From Chloroflexi bacterium HGW-Chloroflexi-4 (GTDB taxonomy: Bacteria; Chloroflexota; Anaerolineae; Anaerolineales; Anaerolineaceae): DNA of 64,000 bases. The stretch is from assembly GCA_002840715.1 (NCBI GenBank), contig PHBW01000015.1:124001-188000 (forward strand), written 5' to 3'. The translations under genes were made by a program, and so were the position numbers. Every line of letters starts with the position of its first letter. The first letter of the stretch is position 1. Positions 51,553 to 59,939 of this stretch are shown piece by piece. Below the pieces are notes generated by a model that saw only the letters and a program-made list of their open reading frames with translations, did no database searches and had not been told where the DNA came from.

Positions 51553-52644
51553 ATGAATACATTCCTGGAATTGTTGATCACCGTAGGCCGCTTTGCGGTC
51601 GGATTATGGCCATTGATGTTTTTGGCTGTCTTGTTTGGTGTTGTGAAGCGAAGGAAAGGTTTTGGCGCAGTTCTTCGCACTTCTGTGAATGCACTCATGC
51701 TTTCCTGGGCCTTTTTTGCCCTGTTGAACCTGGCCTTCTACTTTTTCAAATTGGATACCTTCCATCTATTGCCCCGTGATGTCAATATGAAGTATTTCCT
51801 CAGCGTGGGGTTGATTCTGCTGCCGTTCGTAGTAGCCATTGTTCTCGAACAGCGCCACAAGCGGATTAATGCGGAAACGCTCGAAGAGCTTAAAGCGCTT
51901 TCACCTTCTGATTTTGAGAAACTGGTGGCCGAAACTTACCGTGCTCAGGGGCACAAAGTTGATATCGTTGGCGCAACCGGCGACCACGGCATTGACCTGG
52001 TGGTCAAGACACGCAAGGGCGAGACCTGGATTGTGCAATGCAAGAAATACCGCGGCAAGGTGGGAGAACCCGTGATTCGCGATTTTTACGGTGCATTGCG
52101 TGCTTCTGATGCAGATGCCGGCGCTGTGATCACCACCGGTTTGATCACCGCCCAGGCACGTTTGTGGGCAGATGGCAAGCCCATCTTTTTGTATGACGGC
52201 GATGAATTTTTGGATGTGATGAAAACCACACGTATCCGAAAATCACTGCCGGTTGAAGCCAAAAAGAAATCGACACCTGCACCCACACCTGCAGCAGTGA
52301 GCATGCCAATGATGCAAACTGCATTTGCCTCTGCGACAATTGCATCTGCGCCTGTGGTGACTACTCCCGCTTATGAATTTACCCCTGCCAAGGTGACTGC
52401 TGCACCTGAACCTGTTACTGCTTATACTTCTGCACCTGTGGCTTCGATGGATATTCCTGAAACTTATGATGAGTATCCCCCCCAGGATAAAAGACCCTTC
52501 ATGAACCTGGATACCGCGCCGGTTTGCCCCGCTTGCGGCGTGCCGATGATTTTGCACACTGAAAAACGCTTGCTCTTCAAACCCAAAGAAGAATATATCT
52601 GCCAGAACGCACCGTCCTGTTCTGAGACGATGCCACTGGATTAG
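51553..52644 (+). CDS. membrane-anchored Mrr-like nuclease with zinc ribbon
   Basis: A 363-residue protein in four parts. Residues 10-98 hold three membrane helices. Residues 115-225 are a restriction-endonuclease-like Mrr_cat domain with Asp148 (DHGIDLVVK) and Gln162-x-Lys164 (IVQCKKY). Residues about 230-330 are an Ala/Pro/Thr-rich linker. The C-terminus carries a CPACG...CQNAPSC zinc ribbon of topoisomerase type. The nuclease core is intact, so it should cut DNA. Membrane anchoring suggests action on incoming DNA or a housekeeping role. No methylase gene is near. GGAGG lies before the ATG. Confidence 0.85.
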   Translation: MNTFLELLITVGRFAVGLWPLMFLAVLFGVVKRRKGFGAVLRTSVNALMLSWAFFALLNLAFYFFKLDTFHLLPRDVNMKYFLSVGLILLPFVVAIVLEQRHKRINAETLEELKALSPSDFEKLVAETYRAQGHKVDIVGATGDHGIDLVVKTRKGETWIVQCKKYRGKVGEPVIRDFYGALRASDADAGAVITTGLITAQARLWADGKPIFLYDGDEFLDVMKTTRIRKSLPVEAKKKSTPAPTPAAVSMPMMQTAFASATIASAPVVTTPAYEFTPAKVTAAPEPVTAYTSAPVASMDIPETYDEYPPQDKRPFMNLDTAPVCPACGVPMILHTEKRLLFKPKEEYICQNAPSCSETMPLD

Positions 52645-52674
52645 AAATTGCTTTTTGTTGCGTTTAAATAATTC

Positions 52675-52710
52675 AAGATTCCAATTTCAGTTTATTGAAA
52701 TTGGAATCTT
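52675..52710. terminator. hairpin 1 between convergent genes
   Basis: A 15-base perfect stem (AAGATTCCAATTTCA and its complement, six-base loop), 31 bases after the Mrr-like gene stop. A T-run is lacking. Confidence 0.55.
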
Positions 52711-52723
52711 CTATTAATCCTAG

Positions 52724-52753
52724 AAACCGGGGATTTTCTAAAATCCCCGGTTT
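52724..52753. terminator. hairpin 2 between convergent genes
   Basis: A 14-base perfect stem (AAACCGGGGATTTT and its complement) with a two-base loop, nine bases before the stop codon of the convergent metallopeptidase gene. Together with hairpin 1 it separates the two transcripts. Confidence 0.6.
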
Positions 52754-52761
52754 ACAAAACC

Positions 52762-53361
52762 TCAGCCATTTCGAAAGAGACTGTGGATAAATTGTCCGCG
52801 AGGGGTGTCATGAAAATGGATGTAGCCGTTGTATGCATAAGAAAAACCCTTTTTTGATGCTTTGCCGCGGGCGACTTCCGGGAAGAGGTAGGCAGTCACC
52901 GATTCGGCAAAATCCTCTTTAGCAGTGAAGTTCTTGCCAACGCCGCAGGGGGCAGGGGGCGAGCCAACGTGATACCAGAATAGTTTTTTATCAGGAAACA
53001 TCTTGTGAAGCCATGGAAAAGTAAATCGGCTGTGCGTTTCTTTTCGCAAGATATCCGAGATCAACCAGTTATTGGCTGCATCCCAGGCATGAGCGAGTTC
53101 GTGAACGGTCGTCCACTCAGTCAAAAACCGCGGATTGAAGACGATCCGCCCTTTATAAGTCAACCCAAGTTGTTTGATGTCTTCAAATTCATACTTGACT
53201 GCGCCGACCCAATCAAAGGGGAGAACCGGCGTTACAAAAGCCTGCTGAAGTTTTTGGATGCAGCTGCACAATATTTCATCCGCAGCGGGGGGGCGGTCTC
53301 CCTTTATATCCATCTGCGGATAAAAATCATACGTTGCGGCCAGGTCAATTGCATTGCGCAT
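52762..53361 (-). CDS. HExxH metallopeptidase-like protein
   Basis: A 199-residue protein with TVHELAHAWD (HExxH zinc site) at about residue 90 and an acidic EDFAESVTAYLFPE downstream that could give the third ligand, a gluzincin-like arrangement. It has no signal peptide and no membrane segment. It resembles no named family that I can recall with confidence. It is convergent with the Mrr-like gene and divergent from the mevalonate operon. Confidence 0.7.
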   Translation of the reverse strand: MRNAIDLAATYDFYPQMDIKGDRPPAADEILCSCIQKLQQAFVTPVLPFDWVGAVKYEFEDIKQLGLTYKGRIVFNPRFLTEWTTVHELAHAWDAANNWLISDILRKETHSRFTFPWLHKMFPDKKLFWYHVGSPPAPCGVGKNFTAKEDFAESVTAYLFPEVARGKASKKGFSYAYNGYIHFHDTPRGQFIHSLFRNG

Positions 53362-53457
53362 GCCTGAATTATACAGTTTTGTTCATATGTTGCAATCTTG
53401 ATAGGTTTTGCGAGGTTTGCCTGATTAAGATAGCAGTGTTACTTTAGTGGAGATTGC

Positions 53458-54738
53458 ATGACCGAAGCAATGGATAAAAAATTTTATGAACTTAACCTGT
53501 CTGAAAGGTTAGCCCAACTCAGCCGCGAAAGCGGTGTGCCGCTGGAAGAATTGCAAATTTTGGGCGGCAACGGCGGTTTGACGGCTGATCAGGCAGATCA
53601 TATGGTAGAGAATGCGGTGGGCGTGTTTGGCCTGCCTTTGGGGATTGCCCGAAATTTTTTGGTCAATGGACGCGAATTTTTAGTGCCCATGGCTGTGGAA
53701 GAACCTTCGGTGGTCGCCGGAGCATCTTTCATGGCAAAGCTTGCACGGCAGGGCGGCGGTTTCAAAGCTGAGGTTGACGCGCCCGAAATGATCGGCCAGT
53801 TGCAGGTTTTGGATGTGGCGAACCTCAATGAGGCTCGATTGAAATTGGAAGAACACCGTCTGGAACTGCTGGAATTGGCCAGCGCGGTTGACCCTGTGCT
53901 GGTGCGGTTTGGCGGCGGTGCGCGTGATTTGCAAGTGCGTGTGATCGAAGATTCTGCCATCGGTCCGTTTTTGGTTGTGCATCTGATTCTGGATGTGCGG
54001 GACGCGATGGGCGCCAATACCATCAACACCGCGCTGGAGCGCATTGCCCCGCGCGTGGCAGAGATCAGCGGCGGACGGGTTCACTTGCGCATTCTTTCCA
54101 ACCTTGCAGATCGCAGACTGGCTCGCGCCACCTGTACCATTCCGCTTGAAGCGCTGGCTTTTGAAGGCTACACTGCCGAAAAAGTGCGAGACGGCATTCT
54201 TGAAGCATGGGCTTTTGCCGAGGCTGATCCTTACCGCGCGGCAACGCATAACAAGGGCATCATGAATGGTGTGGATGCCGTGGTGCTGGCCACCGGCAAT
54301 GACTGGCGCGCGGTGGAAGCCGGGGCGCATGCTTTCGCTGCCCGCAGCGGAAGATACACAAGTCTTTCCACCTGGAGCAAAGATGCGCAGGGCAACCTGT
54401 GCGGCAAACTTGAAATGCCCATGGCGGTCGGTGTCGTGGGCGGCGCCACGCGAGTGCACCCCGCGGCGCAAGCCGGGCTGAAGTTAATGAAGGTAACATC
54501 AAGCGCAGAACTGGCTGAGATCATCGTCTCGGTTGGTCTGGCGCAAAACCTGGCGGCGCTGCGTGCGCTAGCCACCGAGGGCATCCAACGCGGACACATG
54601 AATTTGCATGCCAGACAAATTGCCGTGGCTGCCGGTGCCCAGGGTGATCAAATTGAAAAATTGGCACAGCAATTGGTGCTTGAAAAGAGCATCCGCGTGG
54701 AACGCGCGGAGCAAATTCTCAAAGAGTGGAGTAAATAA
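53458..54738 (+). CDS. mvaA: hydroxymethylglutaryl-CoA reductase, class II
   Basis: A 426-residue class II HMG-CoA reductase. The family blocks are [32 protein letters not shown] (catalytic Glu), [20 protein letters not shown] (catalytic Lys and Asp) and [10 protein letters not shown] (catalytic His). It makes mevalonate from HMG-CoA. All catalytic residues are present. It is the first of four mevalonate genes, followed after four bases by HMG-CoA synthase. GGAG lies seven bases before the ATG. Which of NADH or NADPH is used cannot be told. Confidence 0.95.
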   Translation: MTEAMDKKFYELNLSERLAQLSRESGVPLEELQILGGNGGLTADQADHMVENAVGVFGLPLGIARNFLVNGREFLVPMAVEEPSVVAGASFMAKLARQGGGFKAEVDAPEMIGQLQVLDVANLNEARLKLEEHRLELLELASAVDPVLVRFGGGARDLQVRVIEDSAIGPFLVVHLILDVRDAMGANTINTALERIAPRVAEISGGRVHLRILSNLADRRLARATCTIPLEALAFEGYTAEKVRDGILEAWAFAEADPYRAATHNKGIMNGVDAVVLATGNDWRAVEAGAHAFAARSGRYTSLSTWSKDAQGNLCGKLEMPMAVGVVGGATRVHPAAQAGLKLMKVTSSAELAEIIVSVGLAQNLAALRALATEGIQRGHMNLHARQIAVAAGAQGDQIEKLAQQLVLEKSIRVERAEQILKEWSK

Positions 54739-54742
54739 TCAG

Positions 54743-55834
54743 ATGACAGAAAAACCTTCTGTGCACGAAATGCATGCAGACCAATTACTATTGCGTACGG
54801 ATCGTAAAACCGGGATTGTCGGCTATGGTGCTTACGTTCCACGCTATCGACTGCCGGGGACCGAAGTTGCCCGGGTTTGGACGGACGGCGGCAGCGGCAC
54901 AGTCAAAGAAAAATCTGTGGCCGGGTTGGATGAAGATGTGATCACCATGTCTATTGAAGCAGCCCGCAATGCCATGCTGCGGGCAGGCATAGATCCATGC
55001 GAACTGCGTGCGGTGTGGGTGGGTTCAGAATCCCATCCCTATGCCGTGAAACCTTCTGGCACCATTGTGGCAGAAGCCATTGGTGCTTCGCACAACATCC
55101 AATCGGGTGATTGGGAATTTGCCTGCAAGGCCGGGTCTGAAGCCATGGTGGCTGCGACTGCTTTGGTGGGCTCAGGCATGGGCAAGTATGCACTGGCCAT
55201 TGGCATGGATACCGCGCAGGGCAAACCGGGCGACGCGCTTGAATATACAGCAGCCAGCGGCGGCGCAGCATATGTGATTGGCCCCGCGGATGAATCCGTG
55301 GCGAAGATTGAAGCCTCCTATTCTTACGTGTCAGACACGCCTGATTTCTGGCGGCGGCCCGAGCAGAAATATCCAGAGCACGGGCAGCGCTTTACCGGCG
55401 AACCGGCTTATTTCAAACATATTGAAACCGCTGCACGCACCATGCTGGAGCAGTTGGGCAGAACCGCCGCGGATTATACATATGCGGTTTTCCATCAGCC
55501 CAATCCCAAGTTCCCGATGAAAGCCGGTGCAGATCTTGGGTTCACACCTGAACAGATCAAACCTGGTTTGCTGGCACCGGTGATTGGTAATACATACGCA
55601 GGCGCATCGTTGATTGGTTTGACTGCCGTGCTGGATATTGCCAAAGCGGGTGACCGTATCCTGATGGTTTCATACGGCTCTGGCGCCGGCTCTGATGCAT
55701 TCTCACTTGAAGTGACTGAAAAGATTGCTGAACGGAGGGCACTGGCACCCTCCACGGCGGATTATATTGCCCGGCGAACGCCGATTGACTATGCCGTTTA
55801 CACGCGCTTGCGCGACAAAATTGACATGGGTTAG
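54743..55834 (+). CDS. hydroxymethylglutaryl-CoA synthase, archaeal type
   Basis: A 363-residue enzyme of the archaeal-type HMG-CoA synthase group. Catalytic residues look intact: Glu96 region [14 protein letters not shown], Cys128 in [12 protein letters not shown] and His251 in [10 protein letters not shown]. It condenses acetoacetyl-CoA with acetyl-CoA. In archaea it forms a complex with a thiolase and a DUF35 protein, and both genes follow here. The ATG at 54743 gives the normal start ([16 protein letters not shown]); the upstream frame is a shadow within mvaA. Confidence 0.94.
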   Translation: MTEKPSVHEMHADQLLLRTDRKTGIVGYGAYVPRYRLPGTEVARVWTDGGSGTVKEKSVAGLDEDVITMSIEAARNAMLRAGIDPCELRAVWVGSESHPYAVKPSGTIVAEAIGASHNIQSGDWEFACKAGSEAMVAATALVGSGMGKYALAIGMDTAQGKPGDALEYTAASGGAAYVIGPADESVAKIEASYSYVSDTPDFWRRPEQKYPEHGQRFTGEPAYFKHIETAARTMLEQLGRTAADYTYAVFHQPNPKFPMKAGADLGFTPEQIKPGLLAPVIGNTYAGASLIGLTAVLDIAKAGDRILMVSYGSGAGSDAFSLEVTEKIAERRALAPSTADYIARRTPIDYAVYTRLRDKIDMG

Positions 55835-55840
55835 GCCGAG

Positions 55841-57013
55841 ATGAATCCAGATGTTGTTATTGCAGGGATTGGACAGATCCCGGTTGGAGAACATTACGAG
55901 CTGAGCCTGCGCCAGATGGGCGTACGTGCGCTGCGGGCTGCCATCAAAGACAGCGGCGGGTTGAAACCCCAGGCGTTGTATATTGGCAATATGCTTTCTT
56001 CCGTGGTGTCACACCAGGCGAATTTAGGCGCGTTGTTCACCGATTACGCCAACCTGGGCGGCATTGAGTCTTTCACCACCGAAGCCTCAGGCGCTTCAGG
56101 CGCAGCAGCTTTGCGCCTCGGCTATCTTGCCATCCTCTCGGGGTATGTGGACACGGTGGCTGTGCTGGGGGTCGAAAAGTGGACCGATATGGCGCACAGC
56201 GAATCCGAGACTGCGGCGGCACTCGGGCTTGATTATGACTACGAGGGCGTGCAGGGCTTGAGCGAAACCGGCCAGGCCGGGCTGCTGATGCAGCGCTACT
56301 TATATGAACACAACTTGCCCGCGGATGCTCTCGGCGGCTTTGCCGTGCAGGCGCATGCCAATGGGGTGAACAACATCAACGCCTATTTTAGAAAGGCGAT
56401 CTCACTAGAAACTTACCGCAAGTCTGGCATGACCAACCCTCCGCTGAACTTGTTTGACGCTGCCCCTTATGCAGACGGTGCAGCGGCGGTGATTTTGACG
56501 CGCCGCGACCTGCTGCCCAAAGACCATCCGCAGCCGGTGGTGCGCATGCTGGGGTCTGCCATCGCCACGGATACGCTGGCGCTGCACGACCGCAAGGATC
56601 CGTTGGCCTTCATTGCCGCCAAAGAAGCGGTGCAGTCGGCTTGCGCCCAGGCTGGGATTATGCCAATTTATACGGATGTGCTTGAACTGGATGATTCCTA
56701 TTCCATTTATGCTGCACTGACGCTCGAAGCCTGCGGCTATGCAGACCCCGGAGAAGCGCCGGCAATGGCGCGTGATGGAGGGTTAGCCCCAACTGCCATT
56801 CGCCCGGCTATGACCATGGGCGGATGCAAGGCGCGCGGCAACGCCATCGGCGCCAAAGGCATCTATCAGGCGATCGAAGCGGCCATGCAATTGCGCGGTG
56901 TGTGCGGCTTAAACCAGGTGCCCGATGCACGTCTGGCTGTGACCCTGGCTCTCGGCGGACCCGCCTCCACGGCGGTGGCGCATGTGTACGACAAGATCGA
57001 GAGCCGAGAGTAG
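55841..57013 (+). CDS. archaeal-type thiolase homologue with all catalytic residues replaced
   Basis: A 390-residue thiolase-fold protein, full length, six bases after HMG-CoA synthase. The backbone matches archaeal thiolases (ALYIGNMLSSVVSHQANLGA, VLGVEKWTD, IATDTLALHDRKD). However, the nucleophile loop EAACASG is EASGASG (Gly84), the HDCF motif is DDSY (284-287), and the GHP motif is GNA (333-335). The C-terminal HNVGG-like loop reads LALGG. So it should not catalyse Claisen condensation. It may be a structural partner holding HMG-CoA synthase and the DUF35 protein. The residue comparison is with remembered family motifs. Confidence 0.85.
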   Translation: MNPDVVIAGIGQIPVGEHYELSLRQMGVRALRAAIKDSGGLKPQALYIGNMLSSVVSHQANLGALFTDYANLGGIESFTTEASGASGAAALRLGYLAILSGYVDTVAVLGVEKWTDMAHSESETAAALGLDYDYEGVQGLSETGQAGLLMQRYLYEHNLPADALGGFAVQAHANGVNNINAYFRKAISLETYRKSGMTNPPLNLFDAAPYADGAAAVILTRRDLLPKDHPQPVVRMLGSAIATDTLALHDRKDPLAFIAAKEAVQSACAQAGIMPIYTDVLELDDSYSIYAALTLEACGYADPGEAPAMARDGGLAPTAIRPAMTMGGCKARGNAIGAKGIYQAIEAAMQLRGVCGLNQVPDARLAVTLALGGPASTAVAHVYDKIESRE

Positions 57014-57122
57014 AGAATAGAGAGCCGTCAAAAACAGCAAGTAATGGATATCGATTAGCTGTACTGGATTGTGAGTAGTTAAATTATTCAACGGATTTGA
57101 CGATTCTCGGTTCTCGACTCTC
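57006..57122. repeat. imperfect 27-base inverted repeats flanking a 63-base loop
   Basis: The left arm (57006-57032) and right arm (57096-57122) share the pattern GAGAGT-GAGAA-GAGA-CGTCAAA at about 21 of 27 positions in inverted order. The left arm overlaps the thiolase stop codon. A small hairpin CTCAGC/GCTGAG follows at 57127. It could be a MITE-like insertion or a processing/terminator structure inside the operon. Confidence 0.5.
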
Positions 57123-57218
57123 TGGTCTCAGCGAAGCTGAGAAGTTGATAGTATTTGATAGAGTATCACGCATAAGATTGACCTACAGTAACACATTGAA
57201 CCATATTGGAGACTAAAA

Positions 57219-57620
57219 ATGGAAATTCCACGCCACTGGCGCTTAAAACAACAAAGATATGCCCTGATGGGCGAAGTATGTCCGCACTGTGAAGCCAAGA
57301 TCTTCCCTCCGCGGGACGTGTGCCCCGAATGCGGAGGAGAAGCCAAGACCCAGTTTGCCTTCAGCGGCAAAGGCAAGATTTATTCTTACACCGTGATGCG
57401 CGACGCACCTGCCGGTTTTGAACACAATTCACCTTACACGGTGGCTGTGGTGGCGCTTGAAGAAGGCCCCATGGTGACGGCGCAGTTGACCGATTTGGGC
57501 GAAGAACCCGTAGCCATTGGCATGCCGGTTGAGATGGTGACCCGCAAGATCCGCGAAGACGGCGAACGCAAGGGGATGATAGTGTACGGGTACAAATTCA
57601 GACCAGTAATGGCTGCGTAG
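57219..57620 (+). CDS. zinc-ribbon/OB-fold protein (DUF35/DUF35_N)
   Basis: A 133-residue protein with four cysteines (Cys21, 24, 35, 38: CPHC...CPEC) that form the rubredoxin-like zinc ribbon, then an OB-fold (GKGKIYSYTVMRDAPAGF, EEGPMVTAQLTD). In archaea such proteins bridge thiolase and HMG-CoA synthase so that acetoacetyl-CoA is channelled. It lies 205 bases after the thiolase homologue. GGAG precedes the ATG. Its last 24 codons (GERKGMIVYGYKFRPVMAA) recur downstream as decayed fragments. Confidence 0.92.
   Translation: MEIPRHWRLKQQRYALMGEVCPHCEAKIFPPRDVCPECGGEAKTQFAFSGKGKIYSYTVMRDAPAGFEHNSPYTVAVVALEEGPMVTAQLTDLGEEPVAIGMPVEMVTRKIREDGERKGMIVYGYKFRPVMAA
57548..57620 (+). repeat. tail repeat, copy 1 (functional 3' end of the OB-fold gene)
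   Basis: This 73-base stretch encodes the end of the OB-fold protein and is the reference copy. A second, shorter tail echo follows at 57632-57675 (reads GYKFRLL in one frame). Confidence 0.8.
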
Positions 57621-57724
57621 TATATGATCGTCTATACCCCTAGGGGGTACACGTGGATATAAGTTCCGGCTATTAGGACTTGGTCCACGCTAAGATTTAT
57701 CCGAAAATGGAATGGTGTTAAATC

Positions 57725-57895
57725 ATGAAAATTTTTTCTTATGTCATACTAGTTGCCACCATAACACTTTTCTTTTTCGGGCTGTATTACTGGCTCGCAA
57801 TTTGGCAGATGGATTATGCCGCATTTTTCATGGCTTTATCTGCTATTGGGTATGGCTTGTATTTACACATCACCAAAGCAAACAAGGCGAAGTAG
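57725..57895 (+). CDS. small two-span membrane protein (56 residues)
   Basis: An ORF of 56 residues starting MKIFSYVILVATITLFFFGL. It contains two hydrophobic segments (residues 3-25 and 30-48) split by WQMDY and ends with HITKANKAK, a basic cytoplasmic end. No strong ribosome site is seen (AATGGTGTTAAATC before the ATG). It lies in the gene-poor tract between tail repeats 1 and 2. The membrane-protein pattern is good but expression is uncertain. Confidence 0.5.
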   Translation: MKIFSYVILVATITLFFFGLYYWLAIWQMDYAAFFMALSAIGYGLYLHITKANKAK

Positions 57896-58625
57896 TTCTA
57901 TACAAAGCAATTTTACTTTGCGCCTTGGCTTGAAAAGGCCGGGGCGTTTTGGTGTATATATTCAAACATGAGTAGAAATAATGAAGTCCATTTAAATAAA
58001 ACATAACTGTGTGAGCAGAGAACGATTTTGCCAACTGGTAAACACATCCTCATACTCTTCGCATCGCTGCACAGGTAGAATTTCGGCGGGAGTATCGGGT
58101 ATGATACCAATCAATACGGGAATATACCCATAATGCCAGCCAGGATTTCAAAGAATCTATCGAATCGTAAAACTCGAATAATGTACATTATGCGGTCGGT
58201 TCATTAGTAAGACTTGGCTGATCTGGAATAGCTGGCATCGCGAAGACGGCGAGCGCAAGGGGAAGATTGTTTACGCGTATAAATATAAACCTGTGATGAG
58301 CGCGGCTTAGGTTATGATCGTCTATACCTCCAAGGGGATACACGCGGGTATAAGTTCAGACCGGCGGCTCATTGTAAATGAGTAAAAAATGAAACACCTC
58401 CCGAAACAGGGAGTGCTATTAATAAAAGTGTATAATCACCAGGTTGGGGAAACTAGACCCTGGTTACAAAAAGGGTACACTCAAAAGCAAACGCACTCTA
58501 TGAATGAAACACGTACATCTGACGGGTGAGGTCACCGCTTGTTCAGGCAGTTCAACGAGTTTTCATGAACAAATATCAATCAACAATCATATATAATTGG
58601 CAAGAAATTGTTAAAGGATAAAATA
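57896..58625. other. gene-poor stretch with tail repeats
   Basis: A 730-base interval with no complete gene. It holds tail repeat copy 2 (58237-58310) with an adjoining echo (to 58375), a CTCCC/GGGAG hairpin near 58400, and otherwise unassigned AT-rich DNA. Confidence 0.6.
58237..58310 (+). repeat. tail repeat, copy 2
   Basis: This stretch reads HREDGERKGKIVYAYKYKPV then MSAA and a stop, clearly derived from the OB-fold gene end but with several residue changes. The frame is open upstream to 58171 without a start codon. The 50 bases after the stop match those after copy 1 (ATGATCGTCTATACC...GGGG.TACACG), and there a further echo reads GYKFRPAA in one frame (58335-58375). Confidence 0.7.
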
Positions 58626-58973
58626 ATGATTTTAAATTCAGAAGCAATAAAGCCATTTGATTTTGATGGTTTATCGATTCGCGATTTTACCGCCACCCTC
58701 AACACAAGTTCATCGCTTGCTCATATTCGTGTATTACCCCACACTAGTCATCGACGCGCATGGTCAAAAGAGTCCGATAAGTATTACTATGTTATTTCAG
58801 GCCAACTTCAGTTTGTGCTTGACGCCGTAGAGTATACGTTGAAGGCGGGAGATGTATGCATTGTTTCGCAAGGACATAAGTTTTCGTATGCAAACACAAC
58901 AGAAACGCCCGTTGATTTATTGCTGATCCATACACCGAAATTCAACATAGATGCAGAAATTTTCGATGAATAG
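58626..58973 (+). CDS. cupin-domain protein
   Basis: A 115-residue single cupin. The first cupin block is HTSHRRAWSKESDKYYYVIS then GQLQF; the second is LKAGDVCIVSQGHKFSYANT. Only some of the usual metal His are present, so metal binding is uncertain. AAAGGA lies seven bases before the ATG; the longer frame begins at 58608. It is placed between tail repeats 2 and 3, which hints that it arrived or was trapped by duplication there. Confidence 0.82.
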   Translation: MILNSEAIKPFDFDGLSIRDFTATLNTSSSLAHIRVLPHTSHRRAWSKESDKYYYVISGQLQFVLDAVEYTLKAGDVCIVSQGHKFSYANTTETPVDLLLIHTPKFNIDAEIFDE

Positions 58974-59035
58974 CGATAAACATAATGAAGAATAATAATT
59001 CTTCAGGGAAAGAAATCTATATAATCGTGTTTTTT

Positions 59036-59108
59036 GATCCGCGAAGACGGCGAGCGCAAGGGGATGATTGTTTATGGCTACAAATTCAGACCAGTGATGG
59101 CTGCGTAG
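59036..59108 (+). repeat. tail repeat, copy 3
   Basis: These 73 bases differ from copy 1 at about six positions, all silent: the encoded tail (IREDGERKGMIVYGYKF, then RPVMAA and stop) is identical. An in-frame stop lies 15 bases upstream, so it is a fragment, not a gene. Confidence 0.8.
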
Positions 59109-59210
59109 AGCAGTAATTAGTAATCAGTAATCAGTAATGAGTAATTAGGAAGTGCCTGTCTGATGGATGGGCTCTTTTTTGTTGGAAGTGATTAGTGAAT
59201 AGTGATCATG

Positions 59211-59242
59211 AAGTGTCTTTCTTGTGGTTGGGCACTTTTTTT
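59211..59242 (+). terminator. terminator downstream of tail copy 3
   Basis: The stem AAGTGTC / GGCACTT (one mismatch) is followed by T7. A weaker, similar structure at 59151-59180 (AGTGCC...GGGCTCTTTTTT) precedes it, so the two may be duplicates. Confidence 0.6.
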
Positions 59243-59586
59243 ATTCGTTTTTGTTTCGAGAAACCCCTCTCGCAAAAGCATGCTCGGGGGCGCAAAGATC
59301 GCGAAAATTCAATAACAAATACCCTTCGCTAGCTCGGGCACAGGTAAAACGAATCAGTTTAGGATTTTTGGACTGAATTTGAGATCAAAAACAGCCTAAA
59401 ATAGGGCGCCGGTTGAAGACTGTTTTGGGATTCGTTTTTGTTTTTATGTACGAATCTGACCGGCGGCTGTCGAGATATCGACCATGAGTGTTTAGTTCTT
59501 AAAGAGCAAAACATATAAGAAAATATGTTCTACAATCTAAGTATAACATATATGTCAAGAGAAAGGTTAAGTTCATTGAAACGGTA

Positions 59587-59640
59587 AATTGCGAGTGTAA
59601 GTAGATGAATGTGTACGGGTATAATTTTAGGCTGATTAGC
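59587..59640 (+). repeat. tail repeat, decayed copy
   Basis: GCGAGTGTAAGTAGATGAAT and GTGTACGGGTATAATTTTAG follow the OB-fold gene end base by base with scattered changes, including stop codons. Confidence 0.55.
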
Positions 59641-59939
59641 TTTGGAAAACATTTACATGAGAGGAAATGTTAATCTAAAAAAACTTCTGTATCTATTGTG
59701 AACACATTTTGATGTATTTACTAACGGCTATCTTATCAACAAATAACTTGACCAATCATTTATAAAATTTAAACTTAAGAAACCGTTTCTCTTCGTTTTG
59801 CGGAGTGATTATTTTCTTTTAACGAAACAGACCAATTCCTAACCTGACTGGTTAAGTTAAAGCTACCGATTATTACATTTTTAGTTCATTTAAGAAAAAA
59901 TCAGAGAATAAAACAGGTATATAAGTAATTTCTTATAAA

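Larger units (their letters stand above)
58974..59939. other. gene-free stretch with tail repeats and terminators
   Basis: A 966-base interval without a gene. It contains tail copy 3 (59036-59108), a decayed copy (59587-59640), a fragment of the same tail near 59446-59470, a GTAATCA microrepeat (59112-59145), one clear terminator (59211-59242) and an inverted repeat AACATAT / ATATGTT (59510-59529). Confidence 0.6.

Noticed and set aside
52675-52753. Two adjacent perfect hairpins as a mobile or regulatory element
   Set aside because: They lie between convergent genes, where terminator hairpins are expected.
56081-56092. Sequencing error as the cause of the missing thiolase Cys
   Set aside because: The HDCF, GHP and HNVGG-like motifs are also changed at distant places, so a single base error cannot explain the pattern.
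59112-59145. GTAATCA/GTAATTA tandem microrepeat
   Set aside because: Low-complexity slippage repeat; no spacers, so not a CRISPR array.
57896-59939. Search for tRNA or other stable RNA genes as an explanation for the gene-poor tract
   Set aside because: No cloverleaf or TTCGAATC-like T-loop was seen by eye. The tail repeats explain part of it, and a covariance search would be needed to be sure.
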